From contig BTRK01000002.1 in the NCBI GenBank assembly GCA_036245805.1, positions 434,001 to 498,000 of the forward strand: a stretch of 64,000 nucleotides of DNA, read 5' to 3'. The notes under the pieces were generated by a model. It ran no database searches. It had not been told where the DNA came from and worked only from the letters and a program-made list of their open reading frames with translations. Shown here one piece after another: positions 52,818 to 63,700 of this stretch (positions within the stretch are counted from its first letter, which is position 1; each line of letters opens with the position of its first letter). This DNA comes from Pristionchus mayeri. Lineage: Eukaryota; Nematoda; Chromadorea; Rhabditida; Neodiplogasteridae. The position numbers and the translations under genes were made by a program.

Positions 52818-54339
52818 CTCTCTCGTCGATCAGATGCTCGATGCACGCATCTTTCTGTGCATATCGCCGGCCTAAGCCGTCTTTAGCCTAAGCGGTAAGC
52901 AACGATTGGGTCTCCCCGCTTCGCGGGTCGCCATTGTAGGGAAGGAAGGATAGATGTGTAGAGTAAGGTATATGCTTGTGAAATGTAATAAAGTTGTTTA
53001 CTAGGGCGTGGAAGTAGTTGTTTATGTGTTAGCGCATCAGAGGGAAGGGGTAGGGAGTGAGAGGCAGAGTGTCAGGGACGCAGAGGCACAGCAACACCAA
53101 GACCGTAATAATGCACTTCCGGAAAATGCTATCACGAGATGATTTCCGTAAAAAAGTCCCAATCATGCCGTGCCAGGAGCCTAGTAAATTCAAAAAAACT
53201 GGAACTGACTTTATTTCAAGACTACCGTATTTTTTCATCGGCGTGTTTTATAAAATGAGCTGCTCTATTTTTATTTGTGGCGTTTTCATTAGTAACAAGG
53301 ATCATTCTTGCGATTTAGACCGTAACTAATTGTATACAATAAATAAATAGTGTCAAAACGATACCATTCCTTCGGAAGATCGACCCCCCTTAATGTGTAC
53401 ACTCCCTCTTGTTATTGATAAATTGAGCACTGTTTGGTTAATTTTGTATTGATTTCAGTAAACTGGGCACGCCTAAGAATCTAAAAACACTAAGAAAATA
53501 TTTTAAAATTTAGTTAAAATTTTTGATGCAAAAACAACGGCTTCCGCGACGCATGAGATACTGTAGCGCAACGCATGAAAATTGTGAGAGTGAACAGTGC
53601 AGCGATTCTGCTGTGAGAGGGGAGTGGGCGGAGTTACCCCCTAAAGAAAAGAAGTGCCGACTAGTGTTGCTAAGATGAGTTTGTTTCATCATTTTTTGGT
53701 AATGTCTGAGCCTAGTCTTTCCTTGGTCAAGCGTGCATTGCAGCGGTCGCTGCTTGAGGTGCAGCATTGGTTGTTCGGCATAGACGACCTCTTAGCATGG
53801 AAGAAGAAGGGAAGGATCTGGACTGGGTGGCGGCGGGGCAGCGACTTGGATATTCAAGATGAGTTTTTTTCATCCGTTTTCTAATATCTGATTTTACTCT
53901 AATTGTATCCTTTGTCAGGGTCACTTTATAGCAGATGAGTTGAGAGGGGCGACGACATCGGCATCGTAGAGCGAGGAATGAGATATGGAATGGAAGAAGC
54001 AGGAGGATCTGTGGATCTAGAGAGGCGGCGTCAGGGATTCCGATATATTTCGGCCGTTCTCCGGACATCTGAAAGAGGATGTCTTGAAGGGCGGTCTTCT
54101 CGAGATTGGTCTTCTTTCTTGAGGTTATCCCCTGCACCCTCTCTTCTTCCCCTGTTCACCTTCTGTTGTCTTTCTCTCTCTCCGCTCCGTTCCTCGTGAC
54201 CAACCTATTCGGTTCCCATAGTGAGAATGTTAGAAAGTGCCTATGTGCCGCCTTTAGTTACGATTTTTTAATAGTCTTTATCGCTCTTATCTTATCTGAG
54301 ATTACGCGAATCCTCTCCTCGTCCCCCAATCCCCGGGCT
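52818..54339 (+). other. Intergenic stretch without an assignable gene
   Basis: Contains a pair of about 40-bp direct repeats (AAGATGAGTTTGTTTCATC near 53673 and AAGATGAGTTTTTTTCATCC near 53858). I see no conserved protein. A GC hairpin with CCCCGCTTCGCGGG lies at about 52915. Confidence 0.35.
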
Positions 54340-54520
54340 ACATCCATGGCCTAATGAGAATGGTATTGTATGCAATGGATACCTCGTCATAGGGTTACTG
54401 ATACCATAGGCTACATCCTTCGCCTAATAGGAGTGATACTGTTTACATTGGATACCTCGGCATGTTACTGATACCATAGTTACAGATACTCATGTTACTG
54501 ATACGGAGTGTACTGTATGC
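54340..54520 (+). repeat. Degenerate tandem repeat (GATACCTCG..GTTACTGATACCATAG)
   Basis: GGCTACATCC..CGCCTAAT, TTGGATACCTCG and GTTACTGATACCATAG recur two to four times at about 80-bp and shorter spacings. Confidence 0.75.
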
Positions 54521-54889
54521 ATTGGAAGATCTTGATCGCTTTCCCTTGCCCTTTCCTTCATCAGTACTCTCCTCGCATGCTCCTCCATTGCCATCTTGAT
54601 TGCTTTTGTATGCAAGATCCACCTTTTTCTTGCCATTTGCATGTCCCTCTTCCCTCGCATCCTTTATCAACCACACCTCAAATGCGCCAACGATGCTTCA
54701 ATGGCACTGTAGTAGCCACATCGCAACAGCTTCGATGGTCTTCTTGCCCCGAATGGATGCCCTTTTCTTATGCATTTCTTATCTTACTATCTTTACTTTT
54801 CTTATCTTACTGGCTTATGCATGTCCCTCTTCCCTCGCCCCATTGCATGGATCTTCAGCCCGGCCGTACTAGCGAGCTTAATTTCACTC

Positions 54890-55240
54890 ACCACTAAGGC
54901 GTCAAGGGGTTATACTCACCTTACCTGCGTCGACCGGGTAAATTCGAAACACCACTACTGCGTCAACGAGGGTACGGTAGTTAGTCACAACGACGGCGAT
55001 TTTCATGCACCTTACCTGCGTCAACAAGGGTAAGGTAGTCACCACTACGGCGTCAACTGGGGTAGAGTTGACGTACCACTACTGCGTCAACGTGGGTACG
55101 ATAAGCACAATGACGGCGTCAGCGAGGTGATTCACACTCACCCTGGTTGCGTCAACGATGTAGGTACCGTAGTATACCCCATCAGCGCCAACGGTGTATA
55201 GCTGGCAAAAATGTAACCGCGTCAACGACCCTACGAGCGC
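54890..55240 (+). repeat. Degenerate tandem array of about 33-bp units (GCGTCAACGNGGGTA)
   Basis: At least nine occurrences of GCGTC(A/G)(A/G)CG or GGCGTCA followed by GGGTA and then CACCACTAC or CACAATGAC. Spacing is mostly 28-45 bp. Units are diverged, so the array is old. Confidence 0.8.
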
Positions 55241-55675
55241 TTTCCGGCTCACACACGGAAACACGAATATAAAAGGAAAAAGACGAGGGAATGAGGGGCA
55301 AAATGGAAAATTGGGGAGGCAGGAGACGCCGACCGGTGAACGGGGAACGTCGTCGACGGGCCGAAGAAGACGACGAGCACCGGAAAGAGAGATGATCAAG
55401 AATGTCGTACGCACTAGGCAATCCTCAGTCAACGACACGATTTTCGGATTTTACGGTTTTACTTTACGTTTTACTTTACTTTACTTTACGAAATCCGTAA
55501 AATTTTTAAATTTTTTGTTGTGTTATTTACCGTATGTGGAGACTTGATATGTGATATAACGAAATCTTATGCCTAGAAACGTTTTTACGAATCCGTATAA
55601 TAAATCATTTTACGTTTTCGATACGATTTTATTTTTTTCATCTAGGACCCGGTAAGGATGAAATTTGGGTGAAAT

Positions 55676-56534
55676 CATAGTTGCCCACCACTGGCGGCGG
55701 CAAGTGGGGTAGTGCTCATCCATGACCCCCTATTCATGGTGAAAAGTGAGGTAGTGCTCATATACGTGCTCATATCATGGTAAAAAATCGATGGTAGGTG
55801 ATGGGTAGGTCAAGATTAAGTACTGTACAAATCAATAGTACAGTACTTCCTGATACCGTATATAGCTACCGTAACCCTGATTACCGCGAACTGATTTTTT
55901 TCAAAAATTGAAAATACCGTACCCTAATTTAAAAATCAAAGTACCGTAACCAATCGATAATACAGTACCACCAGATACCGTATCCCACTACCGTAACCCC
56001 GACTATCGCGAACTAACTTTATTTTAAGATGTCCTGGTGACGTGCACTATCGGTCTGGCGTTGTGAACGATCGATTGTACAGTACCCAACTGACTACCGT
56101 AACCCAGTTCCTTGGGTCAGATCTAATTCCTTGGGTCAAACATTTTTCTAAAAATTCTAAATCTATAATAAAATTATTTTGAAGTATCCCACCGTAACTC
56201 TAATTAGTGTAGAACCAATTTATGATCGATTTAGGATTTTTATAAAATGATTTTGGATTTTTAGAAAAATGTTTGACCCAAGGAACTAGATCTGACCCAC
56301 GGAACTGGGTTACGATAGTCAGTTGGGTACTGTACAATCGATCGTTCACGACACCAGGCCGATTTTGCACGTCACCAGGACATCTTTAAAATAAAGTTAG
56401 TTCGCGATCGTCGGGGTTACGGTAGTGGGATACGGTATCTGGTCCCTATACGTCTATGAGCACTACCTCACTAAAAAAGTGGGGTAGTGCTCATCCATGA
56501 ATCATGGGTGTCGCCGGCGGCGTGGGCAACTATG
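55676..56534. mobile_element. 859-bp hAT-like foldback, perfect 8-bp TSD
   Basis: Ends CATAGTTGCCCAC / GTGGGCAACTATG; GGTGAAAT at 55668-55675 and 56535-56542. Arms share GTGGGGTAGTGCTCATCCAT and ACCGTAACCC blocks with the elements at 36627 and 50573. Confidence 0.92.
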
Positions 56535-57561
56535 GGTGAAATTATCAGCAGAATACTGCGCATCTTTCGAGGTATGCGCTGTGCTAAATGGTAGTGAAAA
56601 AAGAGTCGGTAGGATTACGGTAGCATCAGTAAAGTGTAGGGTATTTTGCTACGAGTGATCTAGATCACTTCAGAAGTGGTTGCCGAGATATACAAACCGT
56701 ATTTCACATGTGTTTCACATAAAAGAGAAATCGCTCAAGTCACAACTATAGGAAAGAAACAATTGTCCGATTTGCGTAAGAATCGGACAATTGTTGGCAC
56801 AGCCTAAAAAGGTCCATTCTCTGAAACTTTGTTATTTGGGGTAATCTGAACCGCTGAAGACGATAGGCATACTAATTTTGATCAAAAATTGGTGGTTGGC
56901 TCCAGAAGGCGTGACGTCAATTTCTACCAATATCACATATCTGGATTCAAGATTTCGCTAAAACATAGCGAAACTAACTACCGGTGCAGAATTTCACGGG
57001 GATCACGGCTATCCAATTCTAAGTTTTAATGCGTGCAAAGTTCTCGGGGAGGCTAGGCTTGATCTGACGGGCATAAAGAGAGGAATCCAAATCTGTCTTC
57101 AAATGTGAAAAAAATCCATCGCGGTAAGGTTTATGCTCTAATTTAGTGAACGTTTTGCGAGTAAAGTCAACTATTCTGGATTGCCAGAGGGGACGAGCGA
57201 GCTGAGGCGCAGGGGAGGGAGATGGGAAGAGGGTAACGAGACTCGAGACTCGGGTATATCAAAGGATTTGCCTGTGGACTGACTAACTTTACTCGTAAAA
57301 CATTCACTAAATTAGAGCATAAACCTATTTTTTTTATTTTCGGATTTTCTCACATTTGAAGACATATTTGGATTCCTCTCTTTATGCCTGTCAGATCAAG
57401 CCTAGTCTCCCCGAGAACTTTGCACGCATTAAAAACTTAATTATTACTAATTATTTTTAATATTTTATGAAAAATGAATTGGATAGCGGTAATCCCCGTG
57501 AAATTCTGCACCGGTAGTTAGTTTCGCTTACTTTTAGCGAAATCTTGAATCCAGATGTGAT

Positions 57562-60464
57562 CAATCAATCAATATTTATCACTTCAAGCGTTAACGCTAG
57601 GTGAGGATAGGTCGGAATTCGTCGGTCGTTGCAGACCACCAGTGGGGGCCAATTGTTCTTCTGAGGTCATCTCGCCAACGCGTTCTCGGCTGACCCTGGG
57701 GACGGCTCCTGTTGTAGGGGATCCATACCGTAGTCGCTCTGGTCCACTCATCTAGCTCCATTCTCCTAATCTTCAACGCCCACTGAGCTTTCCTTTTCAG
57801 CGCTTCTTTGTTCCAATCCCGCACTTTCGTCGCATTGCGCACGTTCTCGTTTCTCCATCGATCCATCAGAGTTATGCCCAACATTTTTCGCTCCATTTTT
57901 CTTTGAGTCACACTAAGCCGTTCCTTTTCACTGGCTCGCAGCGCCCAGACTTCTGACCCGTAAAGCACTGTTGAAGAGATACAACTTTCGAAGAGTCTCC
58001 TCTTAGTCTTCATAGGAAGCAGGCGAGAAGAGAGCAGAGTAGAGAGCTTGGACCAAGCGAGCCATCCCAGGCGTATCCGGTGCTCAATTTCATCCGAGTG
58101 ATCGAGGGGGAGCGAGATTCTCCCACCAAGATATGTAGTGGAAGGGACAAAGTTGAATGTCAGATTGTCAATTGTAATGGGTGCTCGAGTCGTGCTACAC
58201 GATGTGAGAAGAACGGTTTTGGAAGCATTTACTTCTAGACCGACGCGTGAGCATGCCTCCATTAGCTTCCTCAACATTCGCTTCAGTTCAGGCCTTGATT
58301 TTGCAATTAGGACGATGTCATCCGCGTACTCAAGGTGGCTTAGGTTTCTCCCATCAATCTTGAGTCCATCATTCTCCCAATCGATGTCATTCATTGCTGA
58401 GCGAAGGACTACGTTGAACAAGCGAGGGGAAAGGGTGTCGCCTTGACGAACTCCTCTTCTGATTCTGACTGGGACGAGATCCTCGTTGACTCGGATGAGG
58501 GTTGTCGAGGACTCGTAGAGGCGGCGGAGGAGGTGGATGAGGGTAGGATGGACCCCAGATATCCATAGGGATTGCCATACCGCACTCCACTCCACACAAT
58601 CGAATGCCTTACGGAAGTCCACGAAACCGAGATACAACGGAATACCGTATTCGTGGGCACGCTCTGCTACTTGCTTTACAGCGTGTAGGTTATTGAGGGT
58701 ACTGCGCCCTTTCCGAAAGCCAGTTTGGGTGGAGGACTCAGTCTCTTCAAGCGATTTCTCCATTCTTCTCAAGATCACACGGGTTGCAGCCTTCAGGGTT
58801 ACGGTAAGCAGCGAGATAGGTCTGAAGTTGCTGATGTTTGTAGGGTCACCTTTCTTGTGGATAAGAGACACGACAGCTTCGACTAAATCTTGGGGCACTG
58901 AGTCACCGGCTGTTAGGTGGTTGAGTAAGTCCGCGAGCACTGGGGCGAGGTGATCTCGAGAGAGGTACAGCATATCGGGCAGAATTGAATCGGAACCGGG
59001 CGAATGTCCGCATTTGAGGCGAGAAAGCGCATCTCCTGTCTCATCGATTTGGAAGGGTGGAAGAGGGAAAGGCGGATGAGGAGGGATCGTCAGTGGCATT
59101 TCAACTGTAGCATTGTAGAGCTCCTCGAAGAAAGTACGGACGGCGAGCTTTGTTGCTTCTTGTGAGAGAGCACCAGTAACTGCGTCGGGGACTAGTAGTC
59201 TCTTTCGGGATGATTGCAAGTTAAGCATTGACTTGACAATGCTTCTACCCATTATTGCAGCTTGCCTTGCTTGTGATTCTTTTCTCCTTCTGATGTCGTT
59301 CGAGAGACTCATTCGGGCAGCTCGGCATGTGACGGAGTGGGCTACGTTGGATTGCGGATTGGATCGGAGAAGGTGTCGCTGGGCCAGAAGATTTCGGGTT
59401 TCGCGAGATATCCATGGAGGGGAGTGCCGATCTCGCCAACAGTTGCTTGCCGCAGTCTTCGTAAACGCTTGAATCTTGTGATAGGCGTCAATGGCTGAGG
59501 TTGGACGGGCAAGGGGCAGGGAAGCAAGGAGATTTGCATTTGCAGTGAAGGCGGTTTTATCGAATTCCAACCGCTTCTTGCATCGTTGCTTCCGCATCTT
59601 GTTGGGGAGGGAGAGGCATAGTCGGACAAGGCGATGATCGGAGTCAAACTTAAAGCGACCAACAACACCACAGTTGACAACTCTCGCCGATACAGGCGTT
59701 GCAACGAAGTCCATCTGGTGAAAAGTTGAGCCGTTTGGTGACCGCCAGGTCCATATCCTGCCGTGTCTTCTCTCGGGAAATGTGTTTTGGATGCGCAGCC
59801 GGTTTCTCACGCAAACTTCTGTGAAGGTCCGCCCACGTGAGTTCGGGGTCGGAGATGCGTACTTGCCGACAAATCTTTCATTGCCTGGCTCGCGTGCAAC
59901 TCGACAGTTCATATCCCCGACCAGGACTGGCATGTATCCTCTTGGCGCACTCTGCAGAGCGGTCTCGACCTTGTCCATGAAGTCATCGTAGTCCGTATCA
60001 TCGTAGGCTGATGTTGGCGCATACGCGCAGACGAGGAAGAGACGATGGTTGGGAAGGAGCAGAGTGGCGAGTCGATCGGAGAGGCCTTGGAACACAGCTT
60101 CTCTTGCGAGGTGGGCACGGATGAGGAATGCCACACCATGGTGGGCGGTGGAACCTCCCGAGTGGAATAGGACTATGCCTGAAGACGTAAGATTGAAGGA
60201 GGCACAACCCACAATCCTCGCTTCCTGCACAGCAACAACGTCCCACTTGATCTGGGAGAGGGTAAGCTCGATCTCTTGAAGCTTCTCTCGTGGCGCGAGT
60301 GTCCGGGTGTTCAGCGTGCCGACGTAGAATGGACGACCCATCGAGGTGGCTTACAACTCCCGCTTGCCAAAGCTGCTGGGAGAGGGAGACTGGCCGAGGG
60401 GGAGACGGGGGGACGGAGTGCGCACCCCACCGCTCGCGACTAGCGTTGAGGACCGGAATGAGGA
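57562..60464 (-). mobile_element. RTE-type non-LTR retrotransposon, full length, 11-bp TSD
   Basis: The 2.9-kb element lies between CCAGATGTGAT copies at 57551-57561 and 60465-60475. Read on the minus strand it has a 5' leader of about 120 bp, one long frame, and a very short 3' end TGATAAATATTGATTGATTG. Such a simple-repeat tail, a single ORF and no poly(A) are typical of the RTE clade. Confidence 0.9.
57597..60341 (-). CDS. RTE retrotransposon ORF: AP-endonuclease + reverse transcriptase, 914 aa
   Basis: One uninterrupted 914-codon frame. The N-terminal endonuclease/exonuclease/phosphatase-like domain (about residues 1-240) keeps LNTRT, QEAR (about 39), GDMN (about 142) and SDHR (about 234). 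The reverse transcriptase keeps FRPISLL, TGFRKGRST, FVDFRKAFD (about 570), GVRQGDTLSP (about 629) and the catalytic YADD (about 668-671). The C terminus has RPQGQPRTRWRDDLRR, the GRP..RW.DD-type motif found in RTE-like proteins. All catalytic motifs I can check are present and there is no frameshift or stop, so the copy could be young and functional. Its codon use is GC-richer than the surrounding DNA. Confidence 0.95.
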   Translation of the reverse strand: MGRPFYVGTLNTRTLAPREKLQEIELTLSQIKWDVVAVQEARIVGCASFNLTSSGIVLFHSGGSTAHHGVAFLIRAHLAREAVFQGLSDRLATLLLPNHRLFLVCAYAPTSAYDDTDYDDFMDKVETALQSAPRGYMPVLVGDMNCRVAREPGNERFVGKYASPTPNSRGRTFTEVCVRNRLRIQNTFPERRHGRIWTWRSPNGSTFHQMDFVATPVSARVVNCGVVGRFKFDSDHRLVRLCLSLPNKMRKQRCKKRLEFDKTAFTANANLLASLPLARPTSAIDAYHKIQAFTKTAASNCWRDRHSPPWISRETRNLLAQRHLLRSNPQSNVAHSVTCRAARMSLSNDIRRRKESQARQAAIMGRSIVKSMLNLQSSRKRLLVPDAVTGALSQEATKLAVRTFFEELYNATVEMPLTIPPHPPFPLPPFQIDETGDALSRLKCGHSPGSDSILPDMLYLSRDHLAPVLADLLNHLTAGDSVPQDLVEAVVSLIHKKGDPTNISNFRPISLLTVTLKAATRVILRRMEKSLEETESSTQTGFRKGRSTLNNLHAVKQVAERAHEYGIPLYLGFVDFRKAFDCVEWSAVWQSLWISGVHPTLIHLLRRLYESSTTLIRVNEDLVPVRIRRGVRQGDTLSPRLFNVVLRSAMNDIDWENDGLKIDGRNLSHLEYADDIVLIAKSRPELKRMLRKLMEACSRVGLEVNASKTVLLTSCSTTRAPITIDNLTFNFVPSTTYLGGRISLPLDHSDEIEHRIRLGWLAWSKLSTLLSSRLLPMKTKRRLFESCISSTVLYGSEVWALRASEKERLSVTQRKMERKMLGITLMDRWRNENVRNATKVRDWNKEALKRKAQWALKIRRMELDEWTRATTVWIPYNRSRPQGQPRTRWRDDLRRTIGPHWWSATTDEFRPILT

Positions 60465-60740
60465 CCAGATGTGATATTGGTAGAAATTGACGTCACGCCT
60501 TCTGGAGCCAACCACCAATATTTGATCAAAATGAGTATGCCTATCGTCTTCAGCGGGTCAAATTACCCCAAATCACGAAGTTTCATAGGATTGACTTTTT
60601 CTAGGCTGTGCCAAATTTCTTCAGAATTATCCGATTCTGGGGGCTCACAGGAACATGTTCTACTCGCCAAAATATGAGAGGATTACCAGAATAAAACCCC
60701 TCTCTTTATGCCTCTCGCGATAAAATCATTTTAAATATAC

Positions 60741-63700
60741 CTCCTCTTCCGCCGCGTCCTCCAAATTTCCCACGGCTTGGGTCATTGAACTTGAAGTCAA
60801 CAATGATCTGCTTGTTGCGAGGCTCCTTCTTGACGATCTCGACAGCCTCTTCTTCGGTGGTCTACAATATTTAGATTTGACAGCCTGAAGCAAAACTAAA
60901 CGATGTTTAAAACGTAATAGTCGATCTAACAGAGGAAGTGTGAGAGAACCGAGATACCCCCGTACAACGAAAAAATAAAAATTTGTCCCTAGGGGTACCT
61001 TTTCACGTAGATCACGAAAATCGACCTTAGTAAGCCGTGTCGTTGACCTCTGATTGCCTGAAGCGCGCCTCAACAGTGAGGTATTTTTTGTAAATCGCGA
61101 ACGGCTGCTCCTCCTACATATATAGTTATTCTGAAAGATCTCGACGAGATAAGCATTTTACCTGTTGGATGTGAAGAGCTATCTCATCTGTGAAAAAAAG
61201 TTGTGGCCGTTTGAATTCTAAAATTTGTCTAAAACTTGTCGCCCTGAAAAATTTTACTCCACATTACAATCTAATTTTACTTTCATTCGATTCCGCATGC
61301 ATTTTTACCCTTGCGCAAAAATTTATAGGGAAATCGAAAGGGGTATAGTTGGAGATTTTTTAAAAAGAAAATTGAAAGGTCGCGACTTGGCAAAAAATAA
61401 AAAATCTCAGAATAAGTTTAGTTGAAGTTTTTCTGGCGTATTTCGACCCGTAGAAAACGAATTTGCACTTATTTTCCCACCAAACCCAGAAAGGAAGTGT
61501 GTGGGCAGAAAAACTCGTGATTTTTAGGCCAAAAAGTCTCGACCTCGCAATTTTCTTTTGAAAAAATCTCCAACTATACCCCTTTCGATATCCCTATAAA
61601 TTTGGCCCTAGGGGTAAAAATGCATGCGGAATCGAATGAAAGTAAAATTAGATTGTAATGTGGAGTAAAAGTTTTCAGGGCGACAAGTTTTAGACAAATT
61701 TTAGAATTCAAACGGCCACAACTTTTTTCACAGATGAGATAGCCCTTCACGTCCAACAGGAAAATGCTTATCTCGTCGAGATCTTTCAGAATAACTATAT
61801 AAGTAGGAGGTTTGGAGCAGCCGTTCACGATTTACAAAAAAGACCTCACCGTTGAGGGTACCCTTTGGGACAAATTTTTATTTTTTCGTTGTACTGTATG
61901 GAGTACCTCGATTCTCTCAGAAATCCTCTGCTAAATACCGAAAAATAAGAATGTAACTTACCGTTTCATCGGCGAGAGTCTCTCCTTCTGAAGAGGAACG
62001 AGCTTTCCGAAAGAATTGTCGTCTCCGCCCTCGCCAGCTTGGCGCAGGTTGAACTTCGAGAGAAAGTCGAGAACGCTGAAAATTTTTTCAGGGGATGTAG
62101 TTTTTTAACTAAGCGCATTCGATTCTACGCTAAAAGTTACCCCTGGGGCCATTGTTTCGTCAAAAAGTACGTAATGGAATGAGGTCTGCTGAATCGTGGA
62201 AAAGTCCAGGTGTTAATTTTCACCAAAATGTCTGTGTTTTTCAGCCGATTCATTGTGAATTCTGTTCAACTGTAATCAGTTTATAACAACACTAGGATAG
62301 GGCCAAAAGAAAATGCATAAACTATTGACATTAGCTCGATTTCAAAAAAATCGAATCATTTCACCTCGATTAGTACCATGTTTAGGCGCATCCAACTTTC
62401 CATTTTCGGTGCACATCTCCAATTTTCTTAGATAATTTAGTAGTAGGCGAAATTGTGTGCAAGAAAACATTGCACACAATGTCATCACGAAGTCGGAAGT
62501 TAAGAAAATTTTCGCTTGAAAATGCAGCAATGAGGGGTTCCGATAAAAACAAAATGAGAAAGTGTGCATATCTCAGTGATAAATGGTTAGAATGCATCAT
62601 TATACAACTATTTCAGGCCAATTTACTTTATTTCAAAGAATTATTTTTTATCGGAACCCTCATTCCCGCATTTTCGAGCAAATTTTTTCCTAACTTCCGA
62701 CTTCGTGATGACCCTGTATTCAATATTTTCTTGCATACAATTTCGACTACCACTAAATTGTCCAAGGAAATTGGGGATGTGCACCGAAAATGGAAAGTTG
62801 GATGCGCCTAAACATGGGACTAATCGAGGTGAAATGATCCGATTTTTTTTAAATCGAGCTAATGTCAATAGTTTATACATTTTATTTTGGCCCTATCCTA
62901 GTGTTGTTATAAACTGATTACAGTTGAACAGAATTCACAATGGATCGGCTGAAAAACACAGACATTTGGGTAAAAATGAACACCTAGACTTTTCCGCGAT
63001 CCAGCAGACCTCATTCCATTAAGAATTTTTTGTCGAAAAAGTGACCCTAGGGGGTAACTTTTAGCGTAGAATCGAATGCGCTTAGTAAAAAAAACTACAC
63101 CCCTGAAAAAATTTTCAGGACGACAGTTTTGAGATATGAAATGGGAAATTATTTTTCGAAAGATAGTCAGATTTTCACCTAAAACTGCAAAAAACACTTA
63201 TTTCGTCAAGATGTTTCAGAATTAGTATATGTTTGTGGGTTTTGGAAGCACCGTTCTCGACTTTCAAAAAATGACAGCCCAACTTCAGCGCATCACACGA
63301 AATGAGGGGTGAGAGCTACGGCTTTCTAAGGTCGATTTTCGAAATCTACGTGAAAAGTTGCCCCTAGGAACATCTTAAAATCGAGACTTTATTTTTCACT
63401 GTACGGTTCATGGTAGAATTGCTCAGTTCTCTCATATAGTCACTCTTATCTATCCATGATTTTCCACTCAAATACAGAATTTTGGACCATGAACCCCTGG
63501 TCGTTGGTGACTTGCGAAACTCATGAACGCCTAGTGAAAGGATCTAAACAGGGTGGTATAGTGGATGGTATACTGGTAACAATGTAATAACTCCCAAGTT
63601 GCAAAATTGTGTTCCCAGCAAGATTTGATCTTTTGAGCTTTTTTTTTAAGCTGCGATTCTTGCCTCCTCTTCCTCAGCGGCGATCTCCTCGGCAGTCTTC

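Larger units (their letters stand above)
56765..60640. mobile_element. Foldback element interrupted by the RTE retrotransposon
   Basis: Left arm 56765-57150 is inverted in 57310-57561 and continues, after the 2.9-kb retrotransposon, at 60476-60640 (CGTGACGTCAATTTCTACCA at 56920 versus TGGTAGAAATTGACGTCACG at 60478). Joined, it is a palindrome of about 1 kb with its centre near 57200. The nested copy gives the insertion order. Confidence 0.85.

Noticed and set aside
55194..55547. 117-codon Arg/Gly-containing frame as a possible distant exon of the RGG protein gene
   Set aside because: It is on the opposite strand to vig-1, has no splice signals in phase, and partly overlaps the degenerate GCGTCAACG array.
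63540..63575. GGTGGTATAGTGGATGG, resembling a tRNA box A
   Set aside because: No box B at the right distance on that strand and no cloverleaf can be drawn.
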